A stretch of 23,802 bases of DNA from CAIOSQ01 sp044359885 (GCA_044359885.1 JBIKLI010000024.1:1-23802), one strand, 5' to 3'. Positions 1-8,823 are shown, counted from the first letter of the stretch. Program-made: numbers and translations. The notes: generated by a model from the sequence alone, not told the origin.

Positions 1-243
1 GTCGATCGTGTGGTGCGGATCTCCTTCCGCGCGGCGCTGGATCGCCAGATCGCCGCCGGACGCATCGCGCCGGACATGCCGCGCGACCGGCTGGTGGCCG
101 CGCTGCGACTCGTCGGCGACGGCCTGTTCCATCGCCGGGCGATCGAGCCCAAGGCCGATCCGGAGGCGCTGCTCGGCGCCGCGATGAGCCTCGTGAGGCT
201 GGCGCTTGCGCCGTCCGCACGGCGCCGGACGGCGCGGCGATGA
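1..243 (+). CDS. TetR-family transcriptional regulator, C-terminal part (5' end outside window)
   Basis: The reading frame is open from base 1, and only the last 80 residues are present, so the DNA-binding helix-turn-helix is not seen. The visible part is helical, with segments such as AALDRQIAAGRIAPDMP and a Pro-rich/Arg-rich tail, as in the ligand-binding C-terminal domain of TetR/AcrR regulators. The stop codon overlaps the start of the RND adaptor gene (ATGA at 240-243), so the regulator is co-transcribed with the pump it would be expected to repress. The family call rests on the fragment plus this context; another all-helical regulator is possible. Confidence 0.6.
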   Translation, partial: VDRVVRISFRAALDRQIAAGRIAPDMPRDRLVAALRLVGDGLFHRRAIEPKADPEALLGAAMSLVRLALAPSARRRTARR

Positions 244-1379
244 GCCCGGTTCCCCGCCGGCTCGCGATCGCGGCCGCGGGCGCCGCGCTGGTCGCTGCCG
301 CAGCGCGCGCCGCCGAGCCGCCGCCCATGGCGGTGGCAACGGTCGTGGCCGCGCGCGCCGAGATCGTCGACAGCGTCCTGGTCGACGGCACCCTGGTGGC
401 GCGCGAAGAGGTCCTGGTCGGGCCGCAGATCGACGGCCTGCGGATCGTCGAGATCCTGGCCGACGAGGGCGACCGCGTCGCCGCGGGTCAGGTGCTGGCG
501 CGGCTCGACCGCAGCGCCCTCGACGTCCAGCTGGCGCAGAACGACGCCGCGCTGGCCCGTGCCCAGGCCGCGATCGCGCAGGCCCGCAACCAGATCCTGC
601 AGGCCGAGGCCGCGAACGAGGAGGCGGCGTCGGCGCTCGAACGCGCGGAGTCGCTCGCGCGCACCGGGATCGCCTCGCGCCAGACGCTCGACCAGCGCGT
701 CGCGGCCGCGCGCGGCGCGGCGGCGCGTCTGGCGGCGGCCCGCGACGCGCTGGCCGTCGCCGAGGCCGAGCGCCGGCAGGTCGAGGCGCAGCGCCGCGAC
801 ACCGACCTGCGCCTGTCGCGGACCGAGATCCGGGCGCCCCAGGCCGGGCTGATCAGCCGCCGCACCGGGCGGCTCGGCGCGATCGCCGGCATGTCCGGCG
901 ACGCGCTGTTCCGCCTCGTCGCCGGTGGCGAGATCGAACTGGAGGCCGAGGTTCCCGAAACCCGGCTGGCGGCGCTGGCGGTCGGACAGACGGCGCGGGT
1001 CGAACTGTCCGGGGCAGGCCCGGTCGCCGGCCGCGTGCGGCTGGTCCCCGCCGAAGTCGACCGCGCCACGCGGCTGGGACGCATGCGGATCTCGCTGGAG
1101 GCCGCGCCGGGGCTGAGCGTCGGCCGCTTCGCGCGCGGCACTGTCGAGACCGATCGGCGCGCCGCCATCCTCCTGCCGCTGTCCGCGGTGCGGCTGGAGC
1201 GCCAGGGCGCCTCGGTGCAGCTGGTCGTCGAGGGCCGCGTGCGGCAGCGGCCGGTCGTGCTGGGCAGCACCGCCGGCGGCAAGGTCGAGATCCGGGAGGG
1301 CGTCGCGGCCGGCGACGTGCTGGTCCTGCGCGCAGGCGCCTTCCTGCGCGACGGCGACGCGGTGAGGGCGGCGCCGTGA
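240..1379 (+). CDS. RND efflux periplasmic adaptor (HlyD/MFP family)
   Basis: The protein has 379 residues and would link an inner-membrane RND pump to an outer-membrane channel. An Ala-rich signal sequence (about 1-24, ending ARA) implies export. The first lipoyl half-domain lies around 55-90 (GLRIVEILADEGDRVAAGQV). It is followed by a long Ala/Arg/Glu/Gln-rich alpha-helical hairpin at about 92-190, then the second lipoyl half (TEIRAPQAGLISRR, about 195-208), a beta-barrel domain and a membrane-proximal domain (PLSAVRLERQG). This order is that of AcrA/MdtA-type adaptors. The start ATG overlaps the TetR stop, and the stop overlaps the GTG start of the pump, so the three genes form one translationally coupled operon. 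There is no lipobox Cys at the signal-peptide end. The exported substrate cannot be deduced. Confidence 0.93.
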   Translation: MSPVPRRLAIAAAGAALVAAAARAAEPPPMAVATVVAARAEIVDSVLVDGTLVAREEVLVGPQIDGLRIVEILADEGDRVAAGQVLARLDRSALDVQLAQNDAALARAQAAIAQARNQILQAEAANEEAASALERAESLARTGIASRQTLDQRVAAARGAAARLAAARDALAVAEAERRQVEAQRRDTDLRLSRTEIRAPQAGLISRRTGRLGAIAGMSGDALFRLVAGGEIELEAEVPETRLAALAVGQTARVELSGAGPVAGRVRLVPAEVDRATRLGRMRISLEAAPGLSVGRFARGTVETDRRAAILLPLSAVRLERQGASVQLVVEGRVRQRPVVLGSTAGGKVEIREGVAAGDVLVLRAGAFLRDGDAVRAAP

Positions 1380-4300
1380 GGCTGCCGATCTCCGCCTGGG
1401 CGATCCGCAACCCGATCCCGCCGGTCGTCCTCTTCCTGGTCCTGACCGCGCTCGGCATCGTCAGCTTCCGCAGCCTGCCGATCACGCTGTTCCCGAATGT
1501 CGACATCCCGATCGTCACCGTACAGGTCACCCAGCCGGGCGCGGCGCCGACCGAGCTGGAGAAACAGGTCACCAGGCGCATCGAGGACGCGATCGCCGGC
1601 GTCGCGGGCGTCCGGCACATCATCTCGCGCATCACCGACGGGCAGTCGCTGACCACGATCGAGTTCCGGATCGAGACGCGCATCGACCGCGCGGTCAACG
1701 ACGTCAAGGATGCGATCGCCAAGATCCGCGCCGACCTGCCGCGAGCGATCGAAGAGCCGATCGTCCAGCGCCGCGACATCGCCGGCCTGCCGATCCTGAC
1801 CTTCGCCGCCGACTCGGCAGGCCGCACGATCGAGCAGCTCTCCTGGTTCGTCGACGACACCGCGATCCGGCGGCTGCAGACGCTGCGCGGCGTCGGCGCG
1901 GTCGAGCGCATCGGCGGCGTCGAGCGCGAGATCCGCGTGCAGCTCGATCCGCTGCGTCTTGCCGCGCTCGGCATCACCGCCGCCGAGGTCAGCCGTCAGC
2001 TGCGGGCCACGCGCGTCGATCTCGCCGGCGGCCGGGTCGAGCTCGGCGGCCAGGAGCAGGCCGTACGCACGCTCGCCGCCGCCGACCGGCTCGAGCAACT
2101 CGCGGAAACCAAGCTCACCATCACCGGTGGCCGTACCCTGCGGCTGGGCGACATCGCACAGATCGAGGACGCGGTCGCCGAGCCGCGGACCTTCGCGCGG
2201 CTCGACGGCCGGCCGGTCGTCGCCTTCGCGATCACGCGCGCGCGCGGCGCCAGCGACGCGCGCGTGGCCGAGCTGGTCGACGCCGAACTCGCCGCGATCG
2301 CCGCCGTCAATCCCGACATGCGCTTCACGGCCATCGACGGCACGGTGCGCTACACGCTGGGCAACTACCGTTCGGCGATGCGGGCGCTGATCGAGGGCGC
2401 GGCGCTGGCGGTGCTCGTCGTCTTCGTCTTCCTGCGCGACCTGCGCGCGACGATCGTCTCGGCGGTCGCGCTGCCGCTGGCCGCGATGCCGGCCTTCTGG
2501 GCGATGGATGCGCTCGGATTCTCGCTCAACCTCGTCAGTCTGCTCGCCATCACCCTCGTGACGGGGATCCTGGTCGACGACGCGATCGTCGAGGTCGAAA
2601 ACATCGTCCGCCATATCCGCATGGGCAAGTCGCCCTACCGCGCGGCGCTGGAGGCCGCGGACGAGATCGGACTTGCGGTCATCGCGATCACGATGACCAT
2701 CGTCGCGGTCTTCGCCCCGGTCAGCTTCATGGGCGGCATCCCCGGCCAGTATTTCATGCAGTTCGGGCTCACCGTCGCGGCCGCGGTCGTCTTCTCGCTG
2801 CTGGTCGCGCGTCTGCTGACGCCGCTGCTGGCCGCCTATTTCCTGCGCCCGGCGACGCATGCCGAGCACGAAGGGCGCGTGCTGCGCGGCTATGCGCGCC
2901 TGCTGGAGTGGTCGCTGCGCCATCGCATGGCGACGCTGGCGCTGGGCGTCGCCCTGTTCGTCGCCTCGCTGGCCGGCACGCGGCTGCTGCCGGCCGGGTT
3001 CCTGCCGCCGGAGGACAAGGCGCGCAGCATCTTCGCGATCGAGCTGCCGCCCGGATCGACCCTGAGCGACACGCTGGAGACCTCCGACCGCATCCTGGCC
3101 GCGCTCCGGCGGCTGCCCGAGACCGCGAGCGTCTTCGTCGACGGCGGCAGGGTGCTGGGATCGGGCGCGGAGGTCCGCAAGGCGACCATCGTCGTCAACT
3201 ACGTGCCGAAGACGACCCGAAAGCGCAGCCAGGCCGAGCTCGAGATCGCGGTCGGCGTGCTGCTGGCCGAGATCCCCGACATCCGGTTCTGGACGGTCAA
3301 GGACAACGGCATGCGCGCGATGTCTCTGCTGCTGGCCGGCGACGACGCCGAAGCGGTCGAGGCGGCGGCGCGGACGCTCTACGCCGAGATGCGACGGCTG
3401 CCGCTGCTCGCCAACGTGACGTCGACGGTGCCGCTGGACCGCCCCGAGCTGCGGGTCGTGCCGAAGACCGAGATCGCGGCCGCGCTGGGCGTGGCCACGG
3501 ACGCCATCTCGGAGACCGTGCGGATCGCCACCATCGGGGACAGCGGCGCCAACCTCGCCAAGTTCGACGTCGGCGACAGGCTGGTCGCGATCCGGGTCCA
3601 GCTCGACGAGCGCGCGCGGGGCGACCTGCCGACGATCGCGGCGTTGCGGCTGCCCGCGCGCGACGGGCGCTCGGTTCCGCTGGCGGCGATCGCCGATCTC
3701 GATCTCGCGCGCGGCATCACCAGCATCGAGCGATACGATCGCGTCCGGCGGATCGCGCTCGAGGCCGACCTGCGCGGCACCGACGCGCTGGGTGCCGCCG
3801 TGGCGTCCGTCTACGCGACCCAGGCGGCGCGTTCGCTGCCGCCGGGCGTCGAGCTGCGCCAGTCCGGCGACGCCGAGGTGATGGGCGAGGTCTTCGCCGG
3901 CTTCGCCTTCGCGATGGGCGCCGGGCTGATGATGGTCTACGGCGTGCTCGTACTGCTGTTCCGCGGATTCCTCCAGCCGGTGACCATCCTGTTCTCGCTG
4001 CCGCTGTCGATCGGAGGCGTCATCCTGGCCCTGCTCGCCACCGGCAGCGCGATGAGCATGCCGGTGGTGATCGGCATCCTGATGCTGATGGGCATCGTGA
4101 CCAAGAACGCGATCCTGCTGGTCGATTTCGCGGTCGAGGCGATGGCGGCCGGGACGCCGCGCGACGTGGCGATCGTCGAGGCCGGGCGCAAGCGCGCCCG
4201 GCCGATCGTCATGACGACGGTCGCGATGGTGGCCGGCATGCTGCCCAGCGCCCTGGCGCTGGGCGACGGCGGCGAGTTCCGGGCCCCGATGGCGGTCGCG

Positions 4301-4459
4301 GTGATCGGCGGGCTGGTCGTCTCGACGATGCTGTCGCTGGTCTTCGTGCCGGCGGCGTTCAGCTGCATGGACGATGTCGAGCGGCTGCTGGGCCGTGTCC
4401 TGCGCCGCCTCGCCGGCCTGCCGCCCGCCGCGGCCCCGCCGCCGCCGGCCGGGGCTTGA
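1376..4459 (+). CDS. RND efflux pump inner-membrane transporter (AcrB/MexB superfamily)
   Basis: The protein has 1027 residues, full length for a proton-driven RND permease. The GTG start at 1376 overlaps the adaptor stop (GTGA) and opens with the typical N-terminus SAWAIRNPIPPVVLFLVL, the first membrane helix. The frame stays open upstream, but that part reads as the adaptor gene in a wrong frame. Proton-relay residues are in place: Asp401-Asp402 in GILVDDAIVEVENI (fourth helix) and Lys910 in GIVTKNAILLVDFA (tenth helix). The two large periplasmic loops (about 33-330 and 550-860) contain porter-domain sequence such as PGAAPTELEKQVTRRIEDAI. The tail ends in a Pro/Ala run. No outer-membrane TolC-type gene follows, so the channel must be encoded elsewhere. 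Organic molecules are a likelier cargo than metal, but this is a guess. Confidence 0.95.
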   Translation: MRLPISAWAIRNPIPPVVLFLVLTALGIVSFRSLPITLFPNVDIPIVTVQVTQPGAAPTELEKQVTRRIEDAIAGVAGVRHIISRITDGQSLTTIEFRIETRIDRAVNDVKDAIAKIRADLPRAIEEPIVQRRDIAGLPILTFAADSAGRTIEQLSWFVDDTAIRRLQTLRGVGAVERIGGVEREIRVQLDPLRLAALGITAAEVSRQLRATRVDLAGGRVELGGQEQAVRTLAAADRLEQLAETKLTITGGRTLRLGDIAQIEDAVAEPRTFARLDGRPVVAFAITRARGASDARVAELVDAELAAIAAVNPDMRFTAIDGTVRYTLGNYRSAMRALIEGAALAVLVVFVFLRDLRATIVSAVALPLAAMPAFWAMDALGFSLNLVSLLAITLVTGILVDDAIVEVENIVRHIRMGKSPYRAALEAADEIGLAVIAITMTIVAVFAPVSFMGGIPGQYFMQFGLTVAAAVVFSLLVARLLTPLLAAYFLRPATHAEHEGRVLRGYARLLEWSLRHRMATLALGVALFVASLAGTRLLPAGFLPPEDKARSIFAIELPPGSTLSDTLETSDRILAALRRLPETASVFVDGGRVLGSGAEVRKATIVVNYVPKTTRKRSQAELEIAVGVLLAEIPDIRFWTVKDNGMRAMSLLLAGDDAEAVEAAARTLYAEMRRLPLLANVTSTVPLDRPELRVVPKTEIAAALGVATDAISETVRIATIGDSGANLAKFDVGDRLVAIRVQLDERARGDLPTIAALRLPARDGRSVPLAAIADLDLARGITSIERYDRVRRIALEADLRGTDALGAAVASVYATQAARSLPPGVELRQSGDAEVMGEVFAGFAFAMGAGLMMVYGVLVLLFRGFLQPVTILFSLPLSIGGVILALLATGSAMSMPVVIGILMLMGIVTKNAILLVDFAVEAMAAGTPRDVAIVEAGRKRARPIVMTTVAMVAGMLPSALALGDGGEFRAPMAVAVIGGLVVSTMLSLVFVPAAFSCMDDVERLLGRVLRRLAGLPPAAAPPPPAGA

Positions 4460-4514
4460 CGGCGCGGGGGCCGGCAGTGCGGAATCCGGTCCGAAGGGAA
4501 GGATCCGGCGCGCC

Positions 4515-5669
4515 ATGAGCGAGATCACGTCCGACGCCGCCTATCGGCTGCTGCTGCCGGGCGATCCGGCGCCCTGGTTCGTGCAGCGTTCGACCAGCAG
4601 TCCGCGCTATCATTTCGACACGGCGGCCGGACGATGGATCGTGCTGTGCTTCTTCGCGACCGCCGCGGATCCCTCGAGCCGGGCGGCGCTGGGCGCGGTC
4701 GCCGCATGCCGCCGCGTCTTCGACGACGATTTCGCCTGCTTCTTCGGCGTGTCCCTGGATCCTGCGGACGAGGCGCAGCAGCGTGTCGCCCAAAGTCTGC
4801 CGGGGATCCGTTTCTTCTGGGACTTCGACGGCGCGGTCAGCGCCGCCTACGGCGTCGTGCCGGTGGGGCGTTCCCCGGGCGGCCGGATCGATGCCGTCCG
4901 CAAATGGGTGATCCTCGATCCGGCGCTGCGGGTCCATCGCGTCCTGCCGATTTCCGGCGATGACGGCGGCGCCGCCGCACTGACCGCGGCGCTGGCCGAA
5001 CTGCCGCCGGTCGAGCGTTATGCCGGGGCCGATGTCGCGGCACCGGTCCTGGTCCTGCCCGGCGTGTTCGACCCGGCGTTCTGCGCGCGGCTGGTGGCGC
5101 TTTACGAGGCCCATGGCGGCGAGGACTCGGGCTTCATGCGCGAACGCGACGGCAAGACCGTCGCGGTGACGGACTACGGCCACAAGCGCCGCAGCGACCA
5201 CCTTATCCAGGATCAGGAGGCGATCGACATCGCACGGCGCCTGGTGCGCCGCCGGATCGTGCCGGAGATCCGCAAGGCGCATCAGTTCGAGGTGACGCGC
5301 ATGGAGCGCTTCATCGTCGGCTGCTATACGGCCGAGACCAGCGGGCATTTCCGCCCGCATCGCGACAACACGACGAAGGGCACGGCGCATCGCCGCTTCG
5401 CGGTGTCGATCGGCCTGAACGAGGACTACGAAGGCGGCGAACTCGTGTTCCCGGAATTCGGGCCGCGGCGATATCGCTCGACCACCGGTCTCGCGATCGT
5501 CTTCTCGTGCTCGCTGCTGCACATGGTCCGCCCGGTCACCGCCGGGCGTCGCTTCGTCTTCCTTCCTTTCCTCTACGACGACGCGGCGGCGCGACTGCGC
5601 GAAGCCAACAATGCCTTCCTCGATCCGGCGCTTGGCCAGTACCACGCCGACGGCGCGAAGCCAGGTTGA
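4515..5669 (+). CDS. Peroxiredoxin-like domain fused to a 2OG-Fe(II) dioxygenase
   Basis: The protein has 384 residues and two domains. Residues about 10-160 have a thioredoxin/AhpC-TSA-like fold pattern (PGDPAPWF, WIVLCFFATAADPSSRAALG, FFGVSLDP, FFWDFDGAVSAAYGVV). The peroxidatic Cys expected near residue 55 is Ser (DPSS), so peroxidase activity is doubtful. Residues about 175-370 form a prolyl-4-hydroxylase-like double-stranded beta-helix with the iron triad His282-x-Asp284 (FRPHRDNT) and His336 (SLLHMV). Arg345/Arg346 (GRRFVF) are candidates to bind 2-oxoglutarate. The ATG at 4515 follows AGGGAAGGA at 4495-4503; extending the frame upstream adds only low-complexity Arg/Pro sequence and overlaps the pump gene. 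It could hydroxylate a protein or small molecule; the substrate is not evident. Cytoplasmic: no signal peptide. Confidence 0.88.
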   Translation: MSEITSDAAYRLLLPGDPAPWFVQRSTSSPRYHFDTAAGRWIVLCFFATAADPSSRAALGAVAACRRVFDDDFACFFGVSLDPADEAQQRVAQSLPGIRFFWDFDGAVSAAYGVVPVGRSPGGRIDAVRKWVILDPALRVHRVLPISGDDGGAAALTAALAELPPVERYAGADVAAPVLVLPGVFDPAFCARLVALYEAHGGEDSGFMRERDGKTVAVTDYGHKRRSDHLIQDQEAIDIARRLVRRRIVPEIRKAHQFEVTRMERFIVGCYTAETSGHFRPHRDNTTKGTAHRRFAVSIGLNEDYEGGELVFPEFGPRRYRSTTGLAIVFSCSLLHMVRPVTAGRRFVFLPFLYDDAAARLREANNAFLDPALGQYHADGAKPG

Positions 5670-5677
5670 GGCCGAGG

Positions 5678-5701
5678 GGCCGCGCGGCTAACCTCGCGGC
5701 C
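5678..5701. repeat. GC-rich inverted repeat between dioxygenase and aldolase genes
   Basis: Seven-base arms (GGCCGCG at 5678-5684 and CGCGGCC at 5695-5701) flank a 10-base loop, in the 53-base gap after the dioxygenase stop. It could form an RNA hairpin that attenuates read-through, but no T-run follows, so it is not called a terminator. Confidence 0.3.
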
Positions 5702-5722
5702 GTTCAGCCCCAGGAGTGCAGC

Positions 5723-6628
5723 ATGGCCACCGGCTTCCACGGCATCTATCCCATCCTCTACGCCTTCTTCGATGCCCAGGGCCGGCTCGACCGCGGCGCC
5801 ATGCGCGCCCAGGTCGAGGCCTGCGTGCGGCACGGCGCGCATGGCCTGGCCGTGCTCGGGCTCGCGACCGAGACCTACAAGCTGCAGACGCCGGAGCGCC
5901 GCCAGGTGCTCGAGTGGGCGGCGGAAGATCTGCGCGGCCGCATCCCGCTCGCCGTCACCATTTCCGAGCCTTCGGTGGCCGGCCAGATCGAATTCGCGCG
6001 CGCCGCGAAATCGGTCGGCGCCTCCTGGGTCATCCTGCAGCCGCCGGCCGCCCCCGGCCTGCCCGAGATCGAATACGTGCGCTTCTTCGGCGCCGTCGCC
6101 GAGCGATGCGAATTGCCGCTCGCGGTCCAGAATGCCGCCGGCCTGATCGCGGTCTCCCTGTCCAATGCCGGGCTGATCGCGCTCAACCGCAACCACCCGA
6201 ACGTCGCGTTGCTGAAGGGCGAAGGGCCGGTCATCGGCATCCAGCGCCTGATCGAGGAGACGCAGGGCGTGTTCGAGATCTTCAACGGCCGCGCGGGGCT
6301 TGAACTGACCGACAACCTGCGCGCCGGGTGCGCCGGCATGATCCCGGCGCCGGAATGCTTCGACATGCAGGTGCGCATCTACGACCTCATGCGCCAGGGC
6401 ACGCCCGAGGCCGAGGCGGAGGCGGAGCGGCTCTATCGGGAGATTCTGCCTCTGATCACGCTGCTGATGACCACGATCGAGAACTTCCTGTGCTACGGCA
6501 AGCGTATCGTCGCGCGCCGGCTGGGCATCGCCGAGATCCATGGCCGTCAGCCCTTCCAGTCGCCGACGCCCTTCGGCCTCGCCGCGGTCGAGCGCGCCTC
6601 GGCCTTCCTGAAGCCGTTCGAGGTCTGA
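5723..6628 (+). CDS. Dihydrodipicolinate synthase/N-acetylneuraminate lyase family aldolase
   Basis: The protein has 301 residues, normal for the class I aldolase DapA/NanA family, a TIM barrel acting through a Lys-pyruvate Schiff base. The Schiff-base lysine is Lys165 in VALLKGEGP, and FEIFNGRAG matches the strand that follows it. Two DapA features are altered: the GTTGE loop reads GLATE (46-50), and the catalytic Tyr of the YNVP motif is Gln136 (VQNAAG). This argues against true lysine biosynthesis and for a keto-acid lyase or dehydratase of unknown substrate. The ATG at 5723 follows CAGGAG (5711-5716). The gene lies downstream of the dioxygenase and convergent with the rhodanese fusion. 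The exact reaction is open. Confidence 0.9.
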   Translation: MATGFHGIYPILYAFFDAQGRLDRGAMRAQVEACVRHGAHGLAVLGLATETYKLQTPERRQVLEWAAEDLRGRIPLAVTISEPSVAGQIEFARAAKSVGASWVILQPPAAPGLPEIEYVRFFGAVAERCELPLAVQNAAGLIAVSLSNAGLIALNRNHPNVALLKGEGPVIGIQRLIEETQGVFEIFNGRAGLELTDNLRAGCAGMIPAPECFDMQVRIYDLMRQGTPEAEAEAERLYREILPLITLLMTTIENFLCYGKRIVARRLGIAEIHGRQPFQSPTPFGLAAVERASAFLKPFEV

Positions 6629-6653
6629 TCCGCCGTCGCGGCGCGCGCGGCCG

Positions 6654-8810
6654 CTAGAGCCGGAAGCGCGCGTCGCCGTCGCGTTCGACCTGGGCCACCA
6701 GATCGACTTCCCAGTCGAGATAGCCCTTCATCGCCTGCTCCACCCCGGACTGGCGGTCATAGGGCCTGTACCAGACGTCGATCGTCGCGTCGGCGAGCGT
6801 GCCGGCCCCGGTTTCCAGCGGCAGCCCGGCTGCGCGCCAGGCGGCGGTGCCGCCGAGAAGCACGCGCACGTCGCGGGCCGCGATCTCGGCCGCGGCGAGG
6901 CGCGCCAGTACGCCGTCGGGCGAGGCAAGCACCAGGATCCGGTCGGCCGGCAGGATCGGCAGCGCCCGCGCAAGCCGCCCCCGGATCGCCCAGACCGCGC
7001 CCGGGATGTGGCCGTCGCGATAGGCGAGGCTGGTGTCGAGGTCGATGACCGCGGCGTGCCCGGCATCGATCAGCGCCGCAAGCTCGGGCGGACCGACATG
7101 CCGGCACGCCGCCGCGCCCAGCCCGGGGACCTGGACCTGCTCGGGTCCGACCGCCAGTTCCTGACCGGCGAACGCCTGGTCGAGCACATGGGTCTCCCAG
7201 CCCATGCGGTGCAGCCAGGAAGCGGTCATGCGCGAGCGCGTGCCGGTGTCGCAGGCAAGGACGAGGCGGGCGCCCAGGGTCCCGGCATAGCGGTCGGTCG
7301 CCTGGACCAGCTGGCCGCCGGGCGCCGAGCGGAAGCCGGGCAGATGGCCGGCCTCGTATTCGCGCGGATCGCGGACATCGAAGCGGAACAGCGTGCGGTG
7401 GCCGGCCTCGGCCTCGAAGGCGGCGAGCCTGTCGCGGCCGATGATCGACAGGCCGAGCCGCTCCGCCAGGGCGTCGGCCGCCGCACGGGCGCGGGCGCTG
7501 GCTTGGGCGTCCGGATCGGACGCGGATCGCGTCGCCCCGCGCTCGAGCGTCAGGCCGGCGAGATGCCAGCCCATCGTGCCGTTCCGCAGCGCGACGACGC
7601 GATGGGGGACGCCGGCGTCGATCAGCGACTGCGCGCCGATGATCGAGCGGGTGCGGCCTGCGCAGTTGACCACGACGAGCGCGCGCGGGTCTGGTGCCGC
7701 CGCGAAGATCCGGTGGACGAGCTCGCCGCCGGGGCAGTCGATGCCGCCGGGGATGTTCATCCGGCGGTACTCGTCCATGGGCCGCGAATCGAGGATCACC
7801 ATCGGCTCGCCGGCTTCGCGCCGCCGCGCGATCTCCGCCGCGTCGAGCCGCGGGGTTCCATGGCGATGCTCGACGAATTCGCCGAACGCCTTGCTGGGAA
7901 CGTTGACCCCCGTGAACACCTCGTAGCCTGCGTCGCGCCAGGCGGCGAGACCGCCATCGAGGATCGAGATGTCGCCATACCCGGCCTGGGCGAGCCGGCG
8001 CGCGGCCTGGCGTGCGATCGCGCCGTCGCCGCCGTCCATGATCACGACCGCCACGCCGCGCCGCGGTGCCAGCGCCGCGACGCGCAGTTCCAGCCGCGAC
8101 AGCGGCAGCGGCACGGCGTGGAAGAGATGACCGTCCGCGAATTCGCCCTCCTCGCGCACGTCGAACAGCGCGAGCTCGTCGCCGCCGCGCAGCGCCGCCT
8201 TGAGGGCGACCGCGTCGATCGGGGGCGCGCCGATGGTCGGGCTCGGCGGGAAGAACCCGTGGTCGCCGCCGCCGTCATGCGCGAAGGCGATCCGGCCGGG
8301 CAGATCCTCGAGGCTGGTGCCGTACATGTGCAGATGCAGGCTGGGCCCGTCGCCGGTGACCTCGATGGTATGGAAGTCGTCGGCCAGGAATGAGCATGCG
8401 TCGCCCCGGCGCACCGTCAGCGCGCCCGTCCGCCGCAGCGTTCCGCGCCCCGGAACCGAGCGGTCGTCGACCCGCGTGAAGAAGACATTGCGTTCCTCGC
8501 CATGAACCCCGGCGATGGCCGCCCAGGTCGTATGGTTGTGGGGTGGCTGGACCTTTCCCGGCCGCCCGGCGGACGCGTAGAGGGCGAAGCGGCGATCCGC
8601 ATCCTCGGACAGGCGGTAGATCTCCCCGGTGCGTCCCTCGGGCACGGGGAAATGGGCGAGAGGAAAAAGCTCGGCACACCGGCCAAGCGAGATCAGTTCC
8701 GCCTCGATCCGCTTCAGGGCCGTGCGCGTTGCTCCCTCGCGTCGCTGGATGTCGCGCACCCGCGCGACGGTCTGGGCGACAGCGGCGGCGCGGCGCTGGG
8801 AAATCGTCAT
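6654..8810 (-). CDS. Cysteine-dioxygenase-like cupin fused to four rhodanese domains
   Basis: The protein has 718 residues. Residues about 60-180 are a cupin resembling thiol dioxygenases, with iron-ligand candidates His91 and His93 (PPHNHTTWAAIAGVHGEERN) and His147 (DDFHTIEV). Four rhodanese-like repeats follow at about 195-300, 320-430, 455-555 and 570-670. The persulfide-carrying Cys is present in repeat 2 (Cys383, VNCAGRTRS) and repeat 3 (Cys520, ACDTGTRS). It is replaced by Asp259 in repeat 1 (IMDGGDG) and by Ser630 in repeat 4 (LASPDG). The protein probably oxidises a small thiol or persulfide and moves the sulfane sulfur; free cysteine or 3-mercaptopropionate are candidate substrates. 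The start at 8810 is chosen for its perfect AGGAGG 7 bases upstream; an in-frame ATG at 8864 would add 18 residues. Cytoplasmic. Confidence 0.9.
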   Translation of the reverse strand: MTISQRRAAAVAQTVARVRDIQRREGATRTALKRIEAELISLGRCAELFPLAHFPVPEGRTGEIYRLSEDADRRFALYASAGRPGKVQPPHNHTTWAAIAGVHGEERNVFFTRVDDRSVPGRGTLRRTGALTVRRGDACSFLADDFHTIEVTGDGPSLHLHMYGTSLEDLPGRIAFAHDGGGDHGFFPPSPTIGAPPIDAVALKAALRGGDELALFDVREEGEFADGHLFHAVPLPLSRLELRVAALAPRRGVAVVIMDGGDGAIARQAARRLAQAGYGDISILDGGLAAWRDAGYEVFTGVNVPSKAFGEFVEHRHGTPRLDAAEIARRREAGEPMVILDSRPMDEYRRMNIPGGIDCPGGELVHRIFAAAPDPRALVVVNCAGRTRSIIGAQSLIDAGVPHRVVALRNGTMGWHLAGLTLERGATRSASDPDAQASARARAAADALAERLGLSIIGRDRLAAFEAEAGHRTLFRFDVRDPREYEAGHLPGFRSAPGGQLVQATDRYAGTLGARLVLACDTGTRSRMTASWLHRMGWETHVLDQAFAGQELAVGPEQVQVPGLGAAACRHVGPPELAALIDAGHAAVIDLDTSLAYRDGHIPGAVWAIRGRLARALPILPADRILVLASPDGVLARLAAAEIAARDVRVLLGGTAAWRAAGLPLETGAGTLADATIDVWYRPYDRQSGVEQAMKGYLDWEVDLVAQVERDGDARFRL

Positions 8811-8817
8811 GGCGGCC

Positions 8818-8823
8818 CCTCCT
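8818..8823 (-). promoter_or_regulatory. Ribosome binding site deciding the start of the dioxygenase-rhodanese gene
   Basis: On the minus strand this reads AGGAGG, the full Shine-Dalgarno consensus, with 7 bases to the ATG at 8810-8808. It favours this start over the upstream in-frame ATG at 8864. The divergent promoters of this gene and the next one must lie within 8811-8924. Confidence 0.8.

Noticed and set aside
4374..4514. N-terminal extension of the dioxygenase fusion
   Set aside because: It would overlap the pump gene by 86 bases and reads as Arg/Pro/Gly low complexity; the ATG at 4515 has an upstream AGGGAAGGA.
488..4528. A very long open frame on the minus strand opposite the RND genes
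   Set aside because: Its translation is Arg/Asp/His/Gln-rich low-complexity sequence without domains, typical of the antisense of G+C-rich coding DNA; the plus strand has clear adaptor and pump motifs.
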